NCBI GenBank assembly: GCA_947458985.1
Contig: CANHBA010000009.1
Coordinates: 1-24,184 of the forward strand
Direction of reading: 5' to 3'
DNA length: 24,184 bases
DNA from: Flavobacteriales bacterium
GTDB taxonomy: Bacteria; Bacteroidota; Bacteroidia; Flavobacteriales_D; Crocinitomicaceae
This document shows positions 8,289-16,033 of this stretch, piece by piece. The translations under genes were made by a program, and so were the position numbers. Within the stretch, counting starts at the first letter, position 1. Each line of letters opens with the position of its first letter. The notes beneath the pieces are model-generated. The model ran no database searches. It was not told the DNA's origin and worked only from the letters and a program-made list of their open reading frames with translations.

Positions 8289-8761
8289 GCGTTTTGTTGT
8301 TTTTTAAATTGTTTGGCGCTCTCGATATAAAAACGAAACGGCACTAATAGCATCCCAAAACACTCGCCATGTGCTTTACCTAGATGTTTGTGGTGCATTT
8401 TGTGTGCTCTGCGGATGGCATAAAAATAAGGATGCTCGATGTCGCGCAGCCATTTAAAACGGCGGTGAATATAGACGTCGTGGATAAGAAAATAAGCCAA
8501 ACCATAGGCGGCAATGCCGAAGCCAATCCAAACAGGAAGGTAGTTTTGGTTCATGAGGCCGAGCATGATGCACAACCAAGACGGAATGGCATAAATCAAA
8601 AAGAAGACGTCGTTTTTCTCGAAAAAGCCGGGCTCCACCTGATGGTGATCTTTGTGAAAATACCACATAATGCCGTGCATGACATATTTGTGCGTTGCCC
8701 ACGCCATAAACTCCATTCCGAAAAAAGTAGCAAGTGTAACTACCGGACCCCACCAACTCAT
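8285..8761 (-). CDS. crtZ: Beta-carotene 3-hydroxylase CrtZ
   Basis: A 158-residue membrane non-haem diiron hydroxylase of the fatty-acid-hydroxylase superfamily. All four histidine boxes of CrtZ are present: HKYVMH (24-29), HKDHH (36-40), HDVYIH (94-99) and HKMHH (120-124). It adds a 3-hydroxyl to the beta-ionone ring, turning beta- or gamma-carotene ends into zeaxanthin-type ends. Length and the box spacing are normal for the family. Start and stop overlap the neighbouring genes by 4 bases each, so it is translated within the carotenoid operon. Confidence 0.93.
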   Translation of the reverse strand: MSWWGPVVTLATFFGMEFMAWATHKYVMHGIMWYFHKDHHQVEPGFFEKNDVFFLIYAIPSWLCIMLGLMNQNYLPVWIGFGIAAYGLAYFLIHDVYIHRRFKWLRDIEHPYFYAIRRAHKMHHKHLGKAHGECFGMLLVPFRFYIESAKQFKKQQNA

Positions 8762-9378
8762 AAGCGAAAGTTTAAAAAAGTAAAAAATATCGTCATGTAA
8801 ATAAACAACGCCACCGCCACATTGTTTGCCTCATTAAGGCGCCATTTGCGCAAGATAAACTGTAAAAAAACAGCGGTAACAAACCAACATACATAATTAT
8901 AGATGGGTATAATTCCATCTTTCCAGTACCAAAACCCGAGTTTGACCGCGACAGGTTCCATTAAAAAGTCCAGAAACACCATTAAGGCAGCCGAGGCAAG
9001 GACTTCAAGCCAAAAGTTCAATTTGAGTGTGGAAAGAAGTGCAGCACTCACGATGCTGAGCATAGCCCAATTGATGCCGATAATGAGCGGAACACCTAAG
9101 AGTTTTGGTCCTAAAACAGCACCGTAGTGGTAACTCCCAAATAAATAACCAGTATGTACACCGATCCATTCAACGAGCATTCCGGTTGCAAAGGCTATGC
9201 CGATGAAAAGCCAAAAGGTCGGTGTGTGTGTTTTTCTGCCTAACAAGAGAATGCCAAAAGACAGCAATAAGTGAAAGAAGGATAAGCCTACAAAGAATGA
9301 TTTGTAGGGCCCTAATGACATACCAACGATACCAACAAGGTAAAAGATACCGATGAAAATGATCAGTTTTCGACTCAA
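8758..9378 (-). CDS. CruF-like carotenoid 1',2'-hydratase (carotenoid biosynthesis protein family)
   Basis: A 206-residue protein with about six to seven membrane helices belonging to the carotenoid biosynthesis protein family (former DUF422), which includes CruF and the archaeal bisanhydrobacterioruberin hydratase. The family signature lies at residues 68-105: LVEWIGVHTGYLFGSYHYG, then LLGVPLIIGINW. CruF adds water to the open psi end of gamma-carotene or lycopene. The start is TTG at 9378: an in-frame TGA lies just upstream, the next ATG is codon 20, and the TTG gives a 4-base overlap (TTGA) with the SDR gene stop, like the ATGA overlaps downstream. The neighbours crtZ and lycopene cyclase support a carotenoid role. 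The exact substrate is inferred. Confidence 0.85.
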   Translation of the reverse strand: MSRKLIIFIGIFYLVGIVGMSLGPYKSFFVGLSFFHLLLSFGILLLGRKTHTPTFWLFIGIAFATGMLVEWIGVHTGYLFGSYHYGAVLGPKLLGVPLIIGINWAMLSIVSAALLSTLKLNFWLEVLASAALMVFLDFLMEPVAVKLGFWYWKDGIIPIYNYVCWFVTAVFLQFILRKWRLNEANNVAVALFIYMTIFFTFLNFRL

Positions 9379-10394
9379 GGTGTGATGTTTTTTTCAATAA
9401 AAGCTTGCCCGGCGATCATATTTTGAATGATATCTGCTAAGGGTGTATACTTAAATGACAATTGTTTTTCGATTTTGTTGCGGTCATAGCGCAAGACTTC
9501 ATGTGAAGAACGCGCTGTTTCTATGGTAAGGCCTTCGCGTTTACCTGAGATATGGCACCATAGTTCGTGAATAGCTGCAAAAAGTAGCGTAAGTACTTTA
9601 GGCGCAGCAATACTAGGCGCTTTGCGCCCAAGCTGCTGCGCAAACGCGCCAAATAAGTCTCTAAAAGTTTGTTGTGGCCCAACTACTAAAAAGCGTTCGG
9701 CATGAATATTTTGCTCAACGAGCTCCACCATTGCCCATGCTACGTCTCGGGCATCTACAACTGCGTTGGCGCCACTTGTGTAAAAGCGCAAGCCTTTTTG
9801 AGCTGTACTGAGCATTTGCAAAGACGGACTACCTGGGGCAGCAGGGCCTAAAATAACGCACGGATTTACAATGACTGCGCGCAAGCCTTCTTCAATCCCT
9901 CTCCATACTTCTTTTTCAGCCATGCGTTTGGAAACGCCGTAGCCGCTGTGCTGTCCGCCTTCATCCCATTTAGACTTTTCACTTACGAGCGCCTCTTTAC
10001 CTCCAATAGAAGCAGTTGAGCTCACGTGGCAAAAGTGTCGGACACCCATTGTATTGGCAAGATCTACTAAGTTAGCCGTAACGTAACGGTTTTGTTGAAT
10101 ACAGGCTTCAAAGTCGGCTTTGAAAAACGAAACGAGGGCTGCACAATGATAAATGGTTGTGCTGCCTTTCACAAGGTGCTTTAAGTCTTCTATGTCGAGG
10201 AGGTCAGCTTTTATCCATTCGACTTGTGCCCATTTTTGCGCTGCATTTTCTTTCAAATAGTAATGAAACAGCGCTTGCACGGCTGCAATTTTTTTTTCGT
10301 TGCGATACGCTGCCCGAACCGGCATATTGCGTTTGCTTAACTCAATTAAGACATGACTTCCGAGAAGTCCGGTGGCACCAGTTACTAAATTCAC
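9375..10394 (-). CDS. NAD(P)-dependent extended SDR / epimerase-reductase
   Basis: A 339-residue extended short-chain dehydrogenase resembling NAD-dependent epimerases and dihydroflavonol-reductase-like enzymes. The Rossmann motif TGATGLLG is at residues 5-12 and the catalytic set is Ser125/126 (HVSSTAS), Tyr152 and Lys156 (YGVSK). The start is GTG at 10394; an in-frame TAG two codons upstream excludes a longer form, and the Rossmann motif begins at once. It sits between hemL (16 bases upstream) and the cruF-like gene (overlap 4), so it is part of the carotenoid operon by position. No known carotenoid step in the family is firmly assigned to it; it might act on a hydroxyl or keto group of a carotenoid or be unrelated. 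Substrate unknown. Confidence 0.85.
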   Translation of the reverse strand: MNLVTGATGLLGSHVLIELSKRNMPVRAAYRNEKKIAAVQALFHYYLKENAAQKWAQVEWIKADLLDIEDLKHLVKGSTTIYHCAALVSFFKADFEACIQQNRYVTANLVDLANTMGVRHFCHVSSTASIGGKEALVSEKSKWDEGGQHSGYGVSKRMAEKEVWRGIEEGLRAVIVNPCVILGPAAPGSPSLQMLSTAQKGLRFYTSGANAVVDARDVAWAMVELVEQNIHAERFLVVGPQQTFRDLFGAFAQQLGRKAPSIAAPKVLTLLFAAIHELWCHISGKREGLTIETARSSHEVLRYDRNKIEKQLSFKYTPLADIIQNMIAGQAFIEKNITP

Positions 10395-10410
10395 AGCCTA
10401 AAGCTAGGGA

Positions 10411-11721
10411 TTACTTTTGATAGAAAGCCGCTAGTGCTGCTTTGATTTGTTCGGCTGCAAATGCCAACTGCGCATCGGTATGTGTCGAAGACACAAAACC
10501 AACCTCGTAACCGCTAGGCCCAAAATAGACGCCTACGTTTAATAGGTAGTGGTGCATAAAATTAAAGGCAGTCATGTCGCCGTCAATTTGATCAGCAGCG
10601 GTGATGCGTTTTTTGCCGTTAAAAGAGAACCAAAAAATAGAACCCACGCAGACGAGCTCCATTGGATACGCTTGTGCAAGGGCAAAACTGTTGATGCTAT
10701 CTACAAATTGTTGGGTGCGTTGTGCTTGATTGATATAAAAATCATCGGCTGCACAAAGTTCAAGCTGGGCAAGACCTGCGGCCATTGCTACTGGGTTTCC
10801 AGAAAGTGTACCAGCTTGGTAAACCGGACCTTCTGGTGAAACATTGGCCATGATTTCTTTTTTGGCGCCGTAGGCGCCAACAGGTAGCCCTCCGCCGATA
10901 ATTTTACCATACGTAACGATATCAGGCGTTATACCAAAAAGCTCGGCTGCGCCACCAAAGGCAACTCTGAAGCCTGAAATAACTTCGTCAAAAATGAGAA
11001 GTACACCGTACTTTGTGCAAAGTGAACGCAAGAGATTTAAAAAGGATTTGTCTTGCAATAACAAGCCATTGTTGGCAGGTATTGGTTCAATAATGACAGC
11101 AGCAAGATCTTGGTATTGGTTTTCAAAACACTGGGTTAATGCGTCGGCATCATTGAGTGGTAAAACAAGTGTTTCGTTGGCAAAGGCTTCCGGAACACCA
11201 GCACTGGATGAGGTTCCAAAAGTAACCAAACCACTGCCGGCTTTTACCAAAAGTGCATCGACATGCCCGTGGTAACAACCTTCAAATTTGAGAATTTTAT
11301 TTTTTCCTGTTGCCCCACGTGCCAGACGCAATGCACTCATAACCGCTTCGGTACCAGAACTTGTAAAACGAATTTTATCGATAAAAGGCAGTCTTTGAAG
11401 CATGAAAGCAGCAAGTTCGTTTTCTTTGCGCGTTGGCGCGCCGAAACTAGCGCCATTCTGAAGCGCCCCTACAATTTTTTCAAAGACATGCGGGTGATTG
11501 TGCCCGTGGATGAGCGGACCCCAACTGCAGCAAAAATCGATGAATTGATTGCCGTCTTCGTCCCAAATTTGAGCGCCATCGCCTTTTGCAATAAAAAGCG
11601 GTGTACCTCCGACAGATTTAAAAGCGCGCACTGGTGAATTGACACCACCAGGAAAATATCCTTTGGCTGCTTCAAATAATTCTGCTGAACGGCTGCGGTC
11701 GATAGGAGAGGGAGTCTTCAT
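10411..11721 (-). CDS. hemL: Glutamate-1-semialdehyde 2,1-aminomutase HemL
   Basis: A 436-residue class-III PLP enzyme that converts glutamate-1-semialdehyde to 5-aminolevulinate, the committed precursor of haem in the C5 pathway. Visible landmarks: PGGVNSPVRAF (24-34), SSGTEAVMSALRLAR (121-135), FDEVISGFR (244-252, PLP-ring Asp) and YGKIIGGGLPVGAYG with the Schiff-base Lys273. Length is normal. The ATG at 11721 is preceded by a short divergent region shared with kynU. It heads the run that continues into the SDR and carotenoid genes 16 bases downstream, which links haem and pigment synthesis in one probable transcript. Confidence 0.95.
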   Translation of the reverse strand: MKTPSPIDRSRSAELFEAAKGYFPGGVNSPVRAFKSVGGTPLFIAKGDGAQIWDEDGNQFIDFCCSWGPLIHGHNHPHVFEKIVGALQNGASFGAPTRKENELAAFMLQRLPFIDKIRFTSSGTEAVMSALRLARGATGKNKILKFEGCYHGHVDALLVKAGSGLVTFGTSSSAGVPEAFANETLVLPLNDADALTQCFENQYQDLAAVIIEPIPANNGLLLQDKSFLNLLRSLCTKYGVLLIFDEVISGFRVAFGGAAELFGITPDIVTYGKIIGGGLPVGAYGAKKEIMANVSPEGPVYQAGTLSGNPVAMAAGLAQLELCAADDFYINQAQRTQQFVDSINSFALAQAYPMELVCVGSIFWFSFNGKKRITAADQIDGDMTAFNFMHHYLLNVGVYFGPSGYEVGFVSSTHTDAQLAFAAEQIKAALAAFYQK

Positions 11722-11728
11722 TCTTGTG

Positions 11729-11736
11729 TATATTTG
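11729..11736 (+). promoter_or_regulatory. Candidate -7 box of kynU
   Basis: TATATTTG matches TAnnTTTG and ends 31 bases before the kynU ATG. No clear -33 box is seen upstream, where hemL coding sequence lies. Confidence 0.4.
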
Positions 11737-11742
11737 TGGCCA

Positions 11743-11750
11743 TAAAGTTA
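11743..11750 (-). promoter_or_regulatory. Candidate -7 box of hemL and the carotenoid run
   Basis: The minus strand reads TAACTTTA, one mismatch from TAnnTTTG, 21 bases upstream of the hemL ATG; a TTTC stands 19 bases further upstream in place of the -33 box. It is back to back with the kynU box. Confidence 0.35.
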
Positions 11751-11767
11751 CGAATAAAGCCGTGCAT

Positions 11768-13042
11768 ATGAAATTTGAAAATAGCTTAACCTTCGCCCAA
11801 GAATTAGATCAACAAGACCCTTTGGCGTCCTTTCGTTCGCGCTTTCATTTTCCGACTTTCCACAATGAAAACCCGGTTTACTTTACGGGTAATTCCTTAG
11901 GGTTGCAGCCTAAAACGGCGGCAACCTATGTTCAAGAAGAATTAAATGCTTGGGCAAATTATGGAGTTGAAGGGCATTTTTTAGCCAAAAGACCCTGGTT
12001 TTCTTACCACGAAAACCTGACCAACATGGCGGCAAAGGTGGTGGGCGCATTGCCAATTGAGGTCGTTATCACGCATTCCCTCACGACTAACTTACACTTA
12101 CTGATGGTCTCGTTTTACAGACCTTCTGGTAAACGCGTCAAAATTCTTTGTGAAGAAAAAGCTTTTCCTAGCGATCAATACGCGCTGGCTTCACAAATTT
12201 CGTTTCATGGTCTGCCTGCCGAAACGCTAGTAGAAGTAGGCCCAAGAGCTGGCGAACATTTAATTAGAGAAGAAGACATCCTTCAAAAAATTGAAGAACT
12301 CGGCGATGAGCTAGCGTTGGTCATGATCGGAGGTGTCAATTATTATTCCGGACAATATTTTGACCTGCAAAAAATTACTGCTGCTGGCCATGCGGTTGGC
12401 GCAGTTGTTGGCTTTGATTTAGCACACGCAGCAGGTAATGTCAACCTTGCTCTTCACGATTGGAATGTAGATTTTGCAGCTTGGTGTGGTTACAAATATT
12501 TGAATTCGTCCCCAGGCGGAGTGTCTGGTCTTTTTGTGCACGAACGCCATGCACACAACAAAACCCTGCCGCGTTTTGCAGGCTGGTGGGGTCATAACAA
12601 AGAAGTGCGTTTTCAGATGGAACCAGGCTTTGACCCGATACCTGGAGCCGAAGGTTGGCAACTGAGCAATGCCCCGGTTTTAGGAATGGCGGCACATTTA
12701 GCTTCGCTTGAAATCTTCGAAGATGCCGGCATGGAGCGCATTGCACAAAAACGCGACCAACTGACGGCGTTTCTAGCTTTTCTAATAGAAGATGTTTCTG
12801 TTCGCAATCAAGAAAAGTGCTCGTTTGAAATTATAACGCCCAACAATCCTAGCCAACGTGGCGCCCAACTTTCGATCTTAGCAAAGGGTCAAGGCAAACA
12901 ATTATTTGACCGCTTAACCGATTTAGGTGTCATTGCAGACTGGAGAGAGCCAAATGTCATTCGCATTGCTCCTGCTCCACTTTATAATTCATACGAAGAT
13001 TGTTTTCGCTTTGCGCAATATTTAGAGCGCGCTATTTTGTAA
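11768..13042 (+). CDS. kynU: Kynureninase
   Basis: A 424-residue PLP enzyme that cleaves kynurenine (or 3-hydroxykynurenine) to anthranilate (or 3-hydroxyanthranilate) and alanine, in tryptophan breakdown and, in some Bacteroidota, the aerobic route to quinolinate and NAD. I choose the ATG at 11768: it begins MKFENSLTFAQELDQQDPLA as in known kynureninases, while the longer frame from 11639 runs through hemL on the other strand. Landmarks are YFTGNSLGLQPK (38-49), FDLAHAAGN (216-224), WCGYKYLNSSPGG with Schiff-base Lys243, and RFAGWWGH (269-276). No other kynurenine-pathway gene is in the window. Its last 11 bases overlap the end of purN. Confidence 0.94.
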   Translation: MKFENSLTFAQELDQQDPLASFRSRFHFPTFHNENPVYFTGNSLGLQPKTAATYVQEELNAWANYGVEGHFLAKRPWFSYHENLTNMAAKVVGALPIEVVITHSLTTNLHLLMVSFYRPSGKRVKILCEEKAFPSDQYALASQISFHGLPAETLVEVGPRAGEHLIREEDILQKIEELGDELALVMIGGVNYYSGQYFDLQKITAAGHAVGAVVGFDLAHAAGNVNLALHDWNVDFAAWCGYKYLNSSPGGVSGLFVHERHAHNKTLPRFAGWWGHNKEVRFQMEPGFDPIPGAEGWQLSNAPVLGMAAHLASLEIFEDAGMERIAQKRDQLTAFLAFLIEDVSVRNQEKCSFEIITPNNPSQRGAQLSILAKGQGKQLFDRLTDLGVIADWREPNVIRIAPAPLYNSYEDCFRFAQYLERAIL

Positions 13043-13601
13043 CACTCGATATATACGCCTCGAGGTCTGGAGCAAAGTGCTGAATTTCTAATGCCCGGAC
13101 TTTTTGTTCAATTTCAGCCGCAGTAGAATTCGGAGTTAAAGCCACCGCATGCTGAAAAAGGAGTTTTCCTTTGTCGAATTCTTCGTTGACGAGGTGTATG
13201 CTGATGCCACTAAAGGCCTCTTTTGCGGCACTTACTGCAAGGTGTACATGTTGTCCATACATACCCGGACCACCATAATTTGGAAGCAACGCAGGATGAA
13301 CATTGATGATGCGTTCCGGAAACGCCGCGATGAGCTCTGTGGGCACCTTTTTAAGGAAACCCGCTAAAATCACCCAACTGGCATGCAATTCTTGACTTAT
13401 TTCAAGGTAAGATGTAAAATCTTTTCCTTGTAAGTTGTAAAAATGAAGTTGCTGTTCGACACAAAACTTTTCCATCTCTAAATTTGCCTTGCTAGAGAGT
13501 ACACCAACTACCTTAACTCGTTCATTTCCTTTGAAATAACGAATAATCTGACGCGCATTGCTTCCGCCACCAGAAATAAAGAGAATTAATTGTGCCTGCA
13601 T
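13032..13601 (-). CDS. purN: Phosphoribosylglycinamide formyltransferase PurN
   Basis: A 189-residue cytoplasmic enzyme that transfers a formyl group from 10-formyl-THF to GAR, step three of purine synthesis. Motifs: FISGGGSNARQI (8-19, phosphate loop), NVHPALLPNYGGPGMYG with catalytic Asn100 and His102, and NEEFDKGKL with catalytic Asp143. The GGPGMYG form is usual for Bacteroidota. I prefer the ATG at 13601 over the upstream ATG at 13622, because a -7 promoter box occupies 13610-13617 inside the extra codons. The transcript would then have almost no leader. The gene is slightly shorter than E. coli PurN (212). Confidence 0.92.
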   Translation of the reverse strand: MQAQLILFISGGGSNARQIIRYFKGNERVKVVGVLSSKANLEMEKFCVEQQLHFYNLQGKDFTSYLEISQELHASWVILAGFLKKVPTELIAAFPERIINVHPALLPNYGGPGMYGQHVHLAVSAAKEAFSGISIHLVNEEFDKGKLLFQHAVALTPNSTAAEIEQKVRALEIQHFAPDLEAYISSVTK

Positions 13602-13609
13602 TTCGGCTA

Positions 13610-13617
13610 CAAAGTTA
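13610..13617 (-). promoter_or_regulatory. Candidate -7 box of purN
   Basis: The minus strand reads TAACTTTG, an exact TAnnTTTG match, with only 8 bases between it and the ATG at 13601. Transcription would begin at or just before the ATG. No matching -33 box was found at the usual distance. Confidence 0.5.
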
Positions 13618-13680
13618 AGCATAGTGAAGGATTCCTCCGCTTTAAGACAAGAAGTGTTGATAAATTAAATGGGCATAAGT

Positions 13681-13711
13681 TTTGTTTATTGGGCGATAGT
13701 TTTTTTCTTTG
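13681..13711 (+). promoter_or_regulatory. Candidate promoter of the acpP-fabF-rnc run
   Basis: TTTG (13681-13684), a 19-base spacer, and TTTCTTTG (13704-13711), matching the -33/-7 layout except for the second base of the -7 box. It ends 27 bases before the acpP ATG. Confidence 0.45.
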
Positions 13712-13738
13712 CAAGCTGAAACCTTTAAAATTTAAAAA

Positions 13739-13972
13739 ATGTCTGATATCAAAGCTAAAGTTATCGCGATCATCGTAGATAAACTGAATGTTGAAGAAAG
13801 TGAAGTAACTAACGAAGCTAGCTTCACCAATGACTTGGGTGCCGATTCACTTGACACAGTTGAGTTAATCATGGAATTCGAGAAACAATTCAACATTTCT
13901 ATTCCAGACGATAAAGCAGAAGGTATCCAAACAGTTGGTGACGCTGTTGCTTACATCGAAGCAAACGTTTAA
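13739..13972 (+). CDS. acpP: Acyl carrier protein
   Basis: A 77-residue acidic carrier protein of type II fatty-acid synthesis. The phosphopantetheine attachment site is Ser37 in LGADSLDTVELIMEFE (33-48), followed by the usual helix III region FNISIPDDKAEGIQTVGDAV. Length and acidity match the housekeeping AcpP. It lies 30 bases upstream of fabF on the same strand, the common acpP-fabF-rnc order, and is probably co-transcribed with both. Confidence 0.97.
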   Translation: MSDIKAKVIAIIVDKLNVEESEVTNEASFTNDLGADSLDTVELIMEFEKQFNISIPDDKAEGIQTVGDAVAYIEANV

Positions 13973-14002
13973 CATTTCCCACTAATTCTTTAGTTTACGG
14001 GT

Positions 14003-15256
14003 ATGCAATTAAAAAGAGTTGTTGTAACAGGTCTGGGTGCACTAACGCCAATTGGCAACACAGTACAAGAGTACTGGGATGCCCTAATGGCGGGCAAAAG
14101 TGGCGCTGCACCAATTAAACAATTTGATGCCTCTCTATTCAAGACGCAATTTGCATGTGAACTCAAAGATTTCAATGTGGAAGACCACATCGACAAAAAG
14201 GAAGCTCGCAAGCTTGATCAATTTTCGCAGTATGCCATAGTTACCGCTACGGAAGCTATGGCAGATGCTGCCTTGCTTGAGTCCAACCCAAACCTCGACC
14301 GCATCGGCGTCATTTGGGGTTCTGGTGTTGGTGGTCTTAAAACATTCCAAGAAGAAGCTAGAGAATATTTTAGTGGCGACGGTACCCCGCGCTTCAATCC
14401 ATTCTTTATCCCCAAAATGATTGCAGATATTGCAGCGGGTCATATCTCTATTAAATATGGCTTGCGCGGACCGAACTACGTTTGTGTGTCTGCGTGTGCA
14501 TCTGCAACCAATGCCATCATCGATGCGTTTAACCTCATTCGTTTAGGCAAAGCCGACGCTATCGTAACTGGTGGTTCAGAGGCAGGTGTCAACGAAATGG
14601 GTATGGGCGGATTCAACGCTTTAAAAGCGCTATCTACCCGCAACGATTCTCCAGAAACCGCTTCCCGACCATTCGACCTCGATCGCGATGGTTTTGTACT
14701 CGGTGAAGGATCTGGCTGTCTTATTCTTGAAGAATACGAACATGCCATCAAACGCGGTGCAAAAATTTACGCTGAGGTTATCGGCGGCGGTATGTCAGGC
14801 GATGCCTACCACATGACCGCTCCGCACCCAGAAGGCTTGGGCGCGCGCAACACCATGCTTGCAGCCCTAGAAGACGCAGAAATCGATCCATCGGCAATCG
14901 ACTACGTCAACGTACACGGAACCTCAACACCACTTGGCGATATCGCCGAAGTAAAGGCCATCCAACATGTTTTTGGCGAACACGCCTACAACCTGAACAT
15001 CAGTTCTACCAAATCCATGACAGGCCACCTTTTAGGTGCTGCCGGAGCCATCGAAGCGGTAGCTTGCGTATTAGCTGTTCAAAACGATATGGTTCCACCA
15101 ACCATCAATCACTTTACCGACGATCCCGAACTTGACCCTAAGCTCAACTTTACTTTTCACAAACCACAGGCGCGCACGGTCAATATAGCTTTGTCCAATA
15201 CCTTTGGCTTTGGAGGCCACAACACCTCCATCATTGTAAAGAAATTTAAAGCTTAA
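14003..15256 (+). CDS. fabF: Beta-ketoacyl-ACP synthase II FabF
   Basis: A 417-residue thiolase-fold condensing enzyme that elongates acyl-ACP with malonyl-ACP. The catalytic triad is visible: Cys165 in VSACASATNAI, His305 in VNVHGTSTPLGD and His342 in GHLLGAAGAIEA, with Lys337 in SSTKSMTG. The C-terminal NTFGFGGHN motif is present. Length is typical of FabF. It follows acpP and ends one base before the TTG start proposed for rnc. Confidence 0.97.
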   Translation: MQLKRVVVTGLGALTPIGNTVQEYWDALMAGKSGAAPIKQFDASLFKTQFACELKDFNVEDHIDKKEARKLDQFSQYAIVTATEAMADAALLESNPNLDRIGVIWGSGVGGLKTFQEEAREYFSGDGTPRFNPFFIPKMIADIAAGHISIKYGLRGPNYVCVSACASATNAIIDAFNLIRLGKADAIVTGGSEAGVNEMGMGGFNALKALSTRNDSPETASRPFDLDRDGFVLGEGSGCLILEEYEHAIKRGAKIYAEVIGGGMSGDAYHMTAPHPEGLGARNTMLAALEDAEIDPSAIDYVNVHGTSTPLGDIAEVKAIQHVFGEHAYNLNISSTKSMTGHLLGAAGAIEAVACVLAVQNDMVPPTINHFTDDPELDPKLNFTFHKPQARTVNIALSNTFGFGGHNTSIIVKKFKA

Positions 15257-15257
15257 G

Positions 15258-15977
15258 TTGCTCAAAATACCTCTCTTCAATAAGAAAAAAACAAACGAAG
15301 AGCTGCAAGTTATTCGCTTTGTTTTAGCTGAGTTTGGCTACAAGCCACAAAAGGCATCCTATTTCATTCAGGCCTTAACCCACAAAAGTTCGCTCACTGA
15401 CCACGAGCAATTAGCTGCTAACGAACGCTTAGAGTTTTTAGGCGATTCCATATTAGACGCTGTTGTAGCTTCCTTTGTTTATGACAAATACCCTGAAATT
15501 GACGAAGGTCAGCTCACCAAAATCAAGTCCAGAATTGTAAACCGTAAGTCACTTTCTGCAATTGGCGAGCGCATGGGTATCAGAAAGCACCTCATTTATA
15601 GTCAAGGCAGAAGCATTAATCTTGCAGGTTTGGAGGGAAATGCATTCGAAGCGTTGATTGGTGCCATTTACCTTGATGGCGGTTTCGATAAAACCCAGAG
15701 CGTTCTTAAAAATACGGTTTTCAGAAAACACCTGAACCTGAACAAATTGTTAGAAGAAGAACTCGATTTTAAGTCGGCACTATTTATTTGGTGTCAGCGC
15801 AAAAAGTTGGCATTGGAGTTCATGCTTTCTGATGAGCAGTTTATCGAAGGAAAAGCTGTTTATGAAATGACTGTACAGATCAATAGAACTGCATACGGTA
15901 AAGGCAAGGGTCATTCAAAGAAAGAGGCGGAGCAAGCTGCCGCAAAAGAAACTTTGGCTTTAATGGGAGAAATTTAA
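15258..15977 (+). CDS. rnc: Ribonuclease III
   Basis: A 239-residue double-stranded-RNA endonuclease for rRNA and mRNA processing. The RNase III signature NERLEFLGDSIL (55-66) carries Glu56, Glu59 and Asp63, and the second acidic patch is GNAFEALIGAIYLDGG (127-142) with Glu131. The Asp that stands three residues before that Glu in E. coli (Asp114) is Asn128 here. A dsRNA-binding domain fills residues about 172-236, ending GHSKKEAEQAAAKETL. The start is TTG at 15258, one base after the fabF stop; there is no ATG in frame before the conserved region. It is co-transcribed with fabF. Confidence 0.93.
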   Translation: MLKIPLFNKKKTNEELQVIRFVLAEFGYKPQKASYFIQALTHKSSLTDHEQLAANERLEFLGDSILDAVVASFVYDKYPEIDEGQLTKIKSRIVNRKSLSAIGERMGIRKHLIYSQGRSINLAGLEGNAFEALIGAIYLDGGFDKTQSVLKNTVFRKHLNLNKLLEEELDFKSALFIWCQRKKLALEFMLSDEQFIEGKAVYEMTVQINRTAYGKGKGHSKKEAEQAAAKETLALMGEI

Positions 15978-16006
15978 AGCTGCATCTGATTTTATAAAAT
16001 TTGTAG

Positions 16007-16014
16007 TACATTTG
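16007..16014 (+). promoter_or_regulatory. Candidate -7 box of the small membrane protein gene
   Basis: TACATTTG matches TAnnTTTG exactly and ends 19 bases before the ATG at 16034, inside the 56-base gap after rnc. The -33 element is not clear. Confidence 0.5.
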
Positions 16015-16033
16015 CCATATAAAAGAACGACAC

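Noticed and set aside
10157..11637. Plus-strand frames of 87-124 residues over hemL and the SDR gene
   Set aside because: Cysteine- and arginine-rich translations with no recognisable domain, opposite well-supported genes.
11639..11767. A longer kynureninase frame starting at 11639
   Set aside because: The extra 43 residues lie over the hemL coding start on the other strand and have no kynureninase similarity; the -7 box at 11729 lies inside them.
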